Shown: positions 5,975 through 6,659 of the stretch, in pieces | How the letters are laid out: every line of letters starts with the position of its first letter | Position numbering within the stretch: position 1 is the stretch's first letter | Source: Deltaproteobacteria bacterium | GTDB lineage: Bacteria; Myxococcota; UBA727; JABDBI01 | Length of the DNA: 6,659 nucleotides | Direction of reading: 5' to 3' | NCBI GenBank assembly: GCA_016764955.1 | Contig: JAESQZ010000083.1 | Coordinates: 1-6,659 of the forward strand | Program-made: the position numbers and the translations under genes | The notes under the pieces: generated by a model | The model's database searches: none | What the model was told of the DNA's origin: nothing | What the model saw: only the letters and a program-made list of their open reading frames with translations

Positions 5975-6003
5975 TGTCATCCCGGGCCTGACCCGGGATC
6001 CAG
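5975..6003. repeat. Palindromic repeat TGTCATCCCGGGC type, left copy of an inverted pair
   Basis: Starts TGTCATCCCGGGCCTGACCC and ends GGGATCCAG. ATCCCGGG pairs with CCCGGGAT around a five-base loop. It differs from the 1949-1977 copy (read on the opposite strand) by a single base in the loop (CCTGA versus CTTGA). It faces the copy at 6019-6048 across a 15-bp spacer, so the two outer arms can also pair with one another. Confidence 0.88.
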
Positions 6004-6018
6004 AATAGCGCAACAATA

Positions 6019-6048
6019 CTGGACCCCGGCTCGGAGGCCGGGGTGACA
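6019..6048. repeat. Palindromic repeat, diverged right copy of the inverted pair
   Basis: Starts CTGGACCCCGGCTCGGAGGC and ends CGGGGTGACA. ACCCCGGC pairs with GCCGGGGT. Compared with the left copy, two stem positions have changed and both are compensated (T-A to C-G and G-C to C-G), so the hairpin is kept although the sequence drifted. The pair fills the centre of the divergent intergenic region between the atp cluster and the thiamine-diphosphate enzyme. Confidence 0.85.
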
Positions 6049-6071
6049 GCTGGCGTAATAATTCGCTTTCA

Positions 6072-6080
6072 TGATACACT
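6072..6080 (+). promoter_or_regulatory. Possible extended -10 promoter for the thiamine-diphosphate enzyme
   Basis: TGATACACT fits an extended -10 element (TGN followed by TACACT, four of six consensus positions). No -35 box is seen at the right distance, which extended -10 promoters can tolerate. Initiation would fall at about 6086-6087, at the start codon itself, and no Shine-Dalgarno precedes the ATG, so a leaderless transcript is possible. Confidence 0.28.
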
Positions 6081-6086
6081 TTCAAT

Positions 6087-6659
6087 ATGAAAATAAATGA
6101 CGCAATTATATCCACACTAGTAAATCATGAAGTTGAATATATTTTCGGGGTTAGTGGCGCAAACATCGAACATATTCATGACTCTATTCACAGATTAGGC
6201 GACGGCAAATTAAAATCTGTTTTAGCCAAGCATGAATCCGGTGCGGCATTTATGGCTGATGCTTATGCGCGTGTTCATAATAAACTAGGCGTTTGCTGCT
6301 CGACGTCAGGCGGTGGCATGGTGAATTTATTGGCTGGCATTGCTGAGTCTTACATGGAGTCAAACCCTGTTCTTGCGCTCGTTGGACAAGTGCCACTTAG
6401 CTTAGAAGGAAAAGGTGCTTTCCAAGACTCATCTGGTTTTGAGCGTAGCGTAGATGGCGAGAAACTTTGGGGAAGTGTTTCGAAATATGTCGCCAAGCTT
6501 ACTGGCCCTGAAGATTTTTGGCCGGAGTTTTTAGGCGCTCTTGAGGCTGCTCAGTCTGGCCGGCCCGGGCCAGCGGTGCTGTTATTGCCGAGGGATGTTT
6601 ATGAGATGGAGGTGGGCACACCCCCTGCCTGTCATCCCGGGCCCCCATATTGTCATCCC
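6087..6659 (+). CDS. Thiamine-diphosphate enzyme, acetolactate synthase-like, N-terminal part (runs off window)
   Basis: The frame is open for 191 codons to the window edge. The N-terminal PYR domain of the ALS/pyruvate-oxidase family is clear: EYIFGVSGANIEHIHD (17-32), and KHESGAAFMADAYARV (48-63), whose E50 is the conserved Glu that activates the cofactor's pyrimidine. STSGGGMVNLLAGIAESYME (72-91) replaces the usual TSGPG segment. NPVLALVGQVP (93-103) and GRPGPAVLLLPRDVYE complete the domain. The ATG at 6087 is fixed by an in-frame TGA at 6072-6074. Family members decarboxylate 2-oxoacids or join them to acceptors; the substrate needs the missing middle and PP domains. GVSG instead of the common GIPG, and SGGG for SGPG, argue against a housekeeping IlvB. 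The last 10 codons enter palindromic repeat sequence (ACHPGPPYCHP), just where the linker to the middle domain is expected. Confidence 0.85.
   Translation, partial: MKINDAIISTLVNHEVEYIFGVSGANIEHIHDSIHRLGDGKLKSVLAKHESGAAFMADAYARVHNKLGVCCSTSGGGMVNLLAGIAESYMESNPVLALVGQVPLSLEGKGAFQDSSGFERSVDGEKLWGSVSKYVAKLTGPEDFWPEFLGALEAAQSGRPGPAVLLLPRDVYEMEVGTPPACHPGPPYCHP
6630..6659. repeat. Partial tandem copies of the TGTCATCCCGGGC repeat inside a reading frame
   Basis: TGTCATCCCGGGC (6630-6642) is the left half of the same repeat family, followed by CCCCATAT and a second TGTCATCCC (6651-6659) cut by the window edge. The first copy lacks its right arm. Both are in the same reading phase (6630 and 6651 differ by 21), encoding CHPG and CHP. 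If the second copy continues like the others, this phase stays open (CHPGLDPGS). Confidence 0.75.

Overview
The window most likely comes from a proteobacterium in the broad sense, with moderate GC and a genome carrying many short palindromic repeats. Three things point that way. It has paired b' and b subunit genes in an F-type ATP synthase cluster. Its alpha and gamma subunits are ordinary bacterial ones, and gamma lacks the redox insert of cyanobacteria and chloroplasts. It also has several copies of the TGTCATCCCGGGC / GCCCGGGATCCAG and GTCATTGCGAGC-type repeats that are common in alpha-, delta- and some intracellular gamma-proteobacteria. A deltaproteobacterial-like (Myxococcota/Bdellovibrionota-type) lineage fits the order b'-b-delta-alpha-gamma, but the sequence alone does not settle this.

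Layout. Positions 1-612 (+) hold the 3' end of an unrecognised gene with a palindrome lying inside its reading frame. Positions 613-891, between two convergent genes, hold a striking 184-bp mirror-symmetric element made of six hairpins (621-804). Positions 892-1873 (-) hold an antitoxin/toxin pair (DUF2281-type antitoxin and PemK/MazF-type toxin) followed by an overlapping hot-dog thioesterase. Positions 1874-2017 hold two different palindromic repeats, one of which abuts the atpG stop codon.

Positions 2018-5925 (-) hold a tightly packed ATP synthase cluster transcribed as b'-b-delta-alpha-gamma, with overlaps of 8, 4 and 10 nt and a 3-nt gap. Positions 5926-6086 form a divergent promoter region carrying an inverted pair of repeats. 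Positions 6087-6659 (+) hold the 5' part of a thiamine-diphosphate enzyme of the acetolactate-synthase type, whose reading frame runs into repeat copies at the window edge.

The five atp genes encode the peripheral stalk (b', b, delta) and the alpha and gamma subunits of F1. The beta and epsilon genes that usually follow gamma are absent. They are replaced by repeats and the toxin-antitoxin pair, so the catalytic beta subunit must be encoded elsewhere, as must the membrane subunits a and c. The most interesting non-coding structure is the 621-804 element. Its two halves are inverted copies in which all three hairpin stems are preserved by compensatory base changes, which argues for selection on structure.
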